From Paenibacillus sp. NAIST15-1 (GTDB lineage: Bacteria > Bacillota > Bacilli > Paenibacillales > Paenibacillaceae), in contig NZ_BBYF01000009.1 in NCBI RefSeq assembly GCF_001894745.1, positions 62,001 through 126,000 on the forward strand: 64,000 nucleotides of DNA, in the 5' to 3' direction. Below the pieces are notes generated by a model that did not search any database, had not been told where the DNA came from, and saw only the letters and a list, made by a program, of their open reading frames with translations. Of the stretch, positions 62,110 to 64,000 are shown piece by piece. How positions within the stretch are numbered: the stretch's first letter is position 1; every line of letters starts with the position of its first letter. The translations under genes and the position numbers were made by a program.

Positions 62110-63381
62110 TTACGATTTCAACGGAATTATATTTTTGTCGATCTGTGCTTTAGAGGATTCCCCAATGAGTCCTAATCTCCAAAATGCCGTTCCCTTCAGT
62201 TGATGACGCTTCGCAAGTCCAATCACGCTGCTAATCGTTTTCTCGTTCTCACTCCAAGTAGAAATGCCTAATACCAGCTTCTCCTTCGGTACTTCCTTCA
62301 GAGCAAGCTTAATCGCCCCATTTACTTGATCCAATGGCTCTGGTACATTCCCTTTTGTATATTCATACGCCATAATAATGAGATCATCTGCTACTGTGGC
62401 CAATGTCTTATAGTCATATCCTCGGTAAGCTCCATTCAGTGGATGAAGCGCCAGGGACAGCTTAAGATTAGCTGCCTTGGACTCTTTGGCAAGACGAGTC
62501 ACGAATTCATTGTAATCCCGCTTTGCCTTCCCAATATCTCCAGACAAGCCCAACCCTTCAAAATCAAGCACGATGCCGGAGAAATTTTTGTCCGTTGCAA
62601 GCTGCACAATATCCGTAATCGCCTTATCGCGAAGCGCCGAATCCTCTAGCATTTTCGTCAGCTCGTTCTTCCGATCTGAAGCAAATACCATGAGATACGG
62701 ACTAGTTCCTTCCTGCTTTGCCTGATCCACTATCCCCTCAGGTGTTATTTCTCCTGCAGCTTGGGGCCAATAGAAGTCTTTACCGCTCGTTGTGATCGTT
62801 CCATCTTCTTGAAGCCTTGCCCAGCCAAATCCCACAGTATCAAATTGAGGGATATACTGGCGCTCGCCGAAAGCTTTTACCGCATAAAAGGCCATACTGT
62901 ACATCTTCTTTGGCGGTGACTGCAAGGAGACGACTTTCGTTTTCTGATCCCAGGATACCTGTGCACCGAACTGCTTACTGAAAAAGCTGAGCGGAATATA
63001 GGTCGTTCCGGTACGGGCGAACGGCGCTGCATTCAACTGCACGGCCTGTCCATTCACTTTGGCTGTCTTCTGGTTCAATTGCAGAACGACTACCTTCTTC
63101 CCATCTGCAGTCATTTGATTCGCCGTTACCGTCTTATCTTTCGCATTCCACAGCACTTCGATGCCGAGCGCTTCTGCGATTCCACGGAATGGAACCATCG
63201 TATTCCCCTGTACAATAATGGGCTCTGCCTGAAAATCTAGCGGATAGTTATCCAGCATAATCTTCGTCTTCATAGATTGACTGTTCCCAGCCGCCTCTGC
63301 GATGCCTGCTTGCTGCGGAAGAAGCAGCGTAGAGGTCAACAGCATAGACAACAGCGAACAGATAAGAAATCGCTTTTTCAA
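62110..63381 (-). CDS. Secreted stalk-domain protein with glycoside hydrolase 18-like domain
   Basis: 423 residues. Signal peptide (KKRFLICSLLSMLLTSTLLL...), copper-amine-oxidase-N-like stalk domain (about 38-150: MVPFRGIAEALGIEVLW, TYIPLSFFSKQFGAQVSW), then a GH18-type barrel with GIVLDFEG (family DxxDxDxE with the terminal acid Glu retained) and IIMAYEY, similar to spore cortex-lytic or peptidoglycan N-acetylglucosaminidases such as YaaH/YdhD. It may bind or cleave cell-wall or spore glycans. The start at 63381 is TTG after GAGGGAG. Single gene with a terminator. Confidence 0.88.
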   Translation of the reverse strand: MKKRFLICSLLSMLLTSTLLLPQQAGIAEAAGNSQSMKTKIMLDNYPLDFQAEPIIVQGNTMVPFRGIAEALGIEVLWNAKDKTVTANQMTADGKKVVVLQLNQKTAKVNGQAVQLNAAPFARTGTTYIPLSFFSKQFGAQVSWDQKTKVVSLQSPPKKMYSMAFYAVKAFGERQYIPQFDTVGFGWARLQEDGTITTSGKDFYWPQAAGEITPEGIVDQAKQEGTSPYLMVFASDRKNELTKMLEDSALRDKAITDIVQLATDKNFSGIVLDFEGLGLSGDIGKAKRDYNEFVTRLAKESKAANLKLSLALHPLNGAYRGYDYKTLATVADDLIIMAYEYTKGNVPEPLDQVNGAIKLALKEVPKEKLVLGISTWSENEKTISSVIGLAKRHQLKGTAFWRLGLIGESSKAQIDKNIIPLKS

Positions 63382-63650
63382 GAAAGCTCCCTCATTTCTT
63401 ACAAGATTATGAGAGCGATTGCTCTATTACTCTCTCATTCGGATCTATTTTAACTTATTTCTCAATAGAATTCCTGTACTTCCTTAATGTTCCAATCCAT
63501 TCGCAAGCCTGTCGCACCACATCTGCAAATCAGTCTCTATTTACATCAAAAATATCTCAATGGGAATGATTCGCCGATCGCCAGAATACATATGAGATGT
63601 ACAAGTTATTAACCACTGTACCAATTCCAAATAGAAGGAGTGATTGCATC

Positions 63651-64000
63651 TTGTCACAGATTCAGATCAGTCCTAAGGTAGAAGCATTCTTGCAAGGTAC
63701 GAAAAAGCTGTTCATCAATGGAGAATGGACAGAATCCGCGAAGAATAACGTATTCTCCTCTATGAATCCGGCAACTGGTGAAGTGCTGGCTGTCGTTGCC
63801 GAAGCGCAGGAAGAAGACGTCGATAGAGCTGTACAAGCTGCTCGCGATGCCTTCGATCATGGCGAATGGTCCCGCATGAGCGGAGCTGATCGCAGCCGTC
63901 TCATTTACAAGCTGGCAGACTTGATTGAATCGAATAAGCAAGAGCTTGCGGAGCTAGAAACACTGGATAACGGCAAGCCGCTCCGCGAAACCTTGGCTGC
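63651..64000 (+). CDS. Aldehyde dehydrogenase, N-terminal part (runs off the right edge)
   Basis: About 116 codons are visible. Start is a TTG at 63651, ~9 nt after AAGGAGTG. Sequence shows the family N-terminus KLFINGEWTESAKNNVFSSM, NPATGEVLAVVAEA and LETLDNGKPLRET, typical of NAD(P)-dependent aldehyde dehydrogenases (betaine-aldehyde or acetaldehyde group). The catalytic Cys and Glu lie outside the window. Divergent from the GH18 gene, with ~270 nt of AT-rich DNA between in which I see no other feature. Confidence 0.9.
   Translation, partial: MSQIQISPKVEAFLQGTKKLFINGEWTESAKNNVFSSMNPATGEVLAVVAEAQEEDVDRAVQAARDAFDHGEWSRMSGADRSRLIYKLADLIESNKQELAELETLDNGKPLRETLA

Noticed and set aside
1..64000. 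Mobile elements, prophage, tRNA or rRNA genes
   Set aside because: No transposase, integrase, phage structural gene, cloverleaf or rRNA segment was recognised on either strand.

Overview
The window looks like a chromosomal segment of an endospore-forming, S-layer-bearing member of the Paenibacillaceae, most likely Paenibacillus close to P. alvei. Evidence: SLH-anchored surface proteins, an alpha/beta-type small acid-soluble spore protein, a YheC/YheD-type spore ATP-grasp protein, two YdjO-type cold-inducible zinc-ribbon proteins, strong Gram-positive Shine-Dalgarno sites with many GTG/TTG starts, and above all a Pro-Pro endopeptidase of the PPEP-2 type (SERV loop, HETLH zinc motif) next to a vWA/MucBP/SLH protein that carries its PLPPVP cleavage sites. 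That pair is described from P. alvei. No tRNA, rRNA, CRISPR array, IS element or phage module was recognised.

Layout. 1-12,730: the 5' part of fhs, an iron alcohol dehydrogenase, a MarR-controlled heterodimeric ABC exporter, mug DNA glycosylase, YdjO and YbjQ small proteins, a secreted coiled-coil protein, a VTT membrane protein, a cold-shock protein with a structured leader, and a BcrA-type ABC transporter. 13,000-22,140: the surface-adhesion locus. A c-di-GMP-I riboswitch precedes the 1,456-residue SLH adhesin; the convergent PPEP-2 protease gene sits behind two tandem c-di-GMP-I aptamers; a 1,020-residue stalk-domain protein with seven repeats follows. 22,400-34,370: mostly housekeeping and accessory single genes (epimerase, RNase H, MBL hydrolase, Lrp regulator, serine hydrolase, a kinase-response regulator fusion, CapA, YheC/D, AraC, exoA). 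34,700-41,610: a giant SLH-anchored subtilase and an OmpR-type two-component system. 41,760-47,840: a translationally coupled CDP-sugar operon (rfbF, rfbG, C-methyltransferase, reductase/epimerase, glycosyltransferase) and an SGNH hydrolase. 48,000-56,630: SASP, a thioredoxin-reductase-like enzyme, a class D sortase, a secreted CAP protein behind another c-di-GMP-I riboswitch, and an LPQTG adhesin of 1,683 residues. 56,900-64,000: lipase-like hydrolases, a TetR operon with two operators, a MerR operon, a stalk/GH18 protein and the start of an aldehyde dehydrogenase.

How it fits together. The central system is a proposed c-di-GMP attachment/release switch. The adhesin riboswitch has its terminator built from the aptamer's own 3' strand, which predicts ON with c-di-GMP. 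The first PPEP-2 riboswitch and the CAP riboswitch each have a 7-nt complement between the aptamer 3' strand and the terminator, which predicts OFF with c-di-GMP. High c-di-GMP would then make adhesin and stop the protease; low c-di-GMP would make the protease, which cuts the adhesin between its MucBP stalk and its SLH anchor. Clostridioides difficile uses an analogous arrangement with PPEP-1, but with one type I and one type II riboswitch; here all four aptamers are type I and the protease has two in tandem. All start codons were re-read against Shine-Dalgarno sites, so several coding regions are shorter than the longest open frame.
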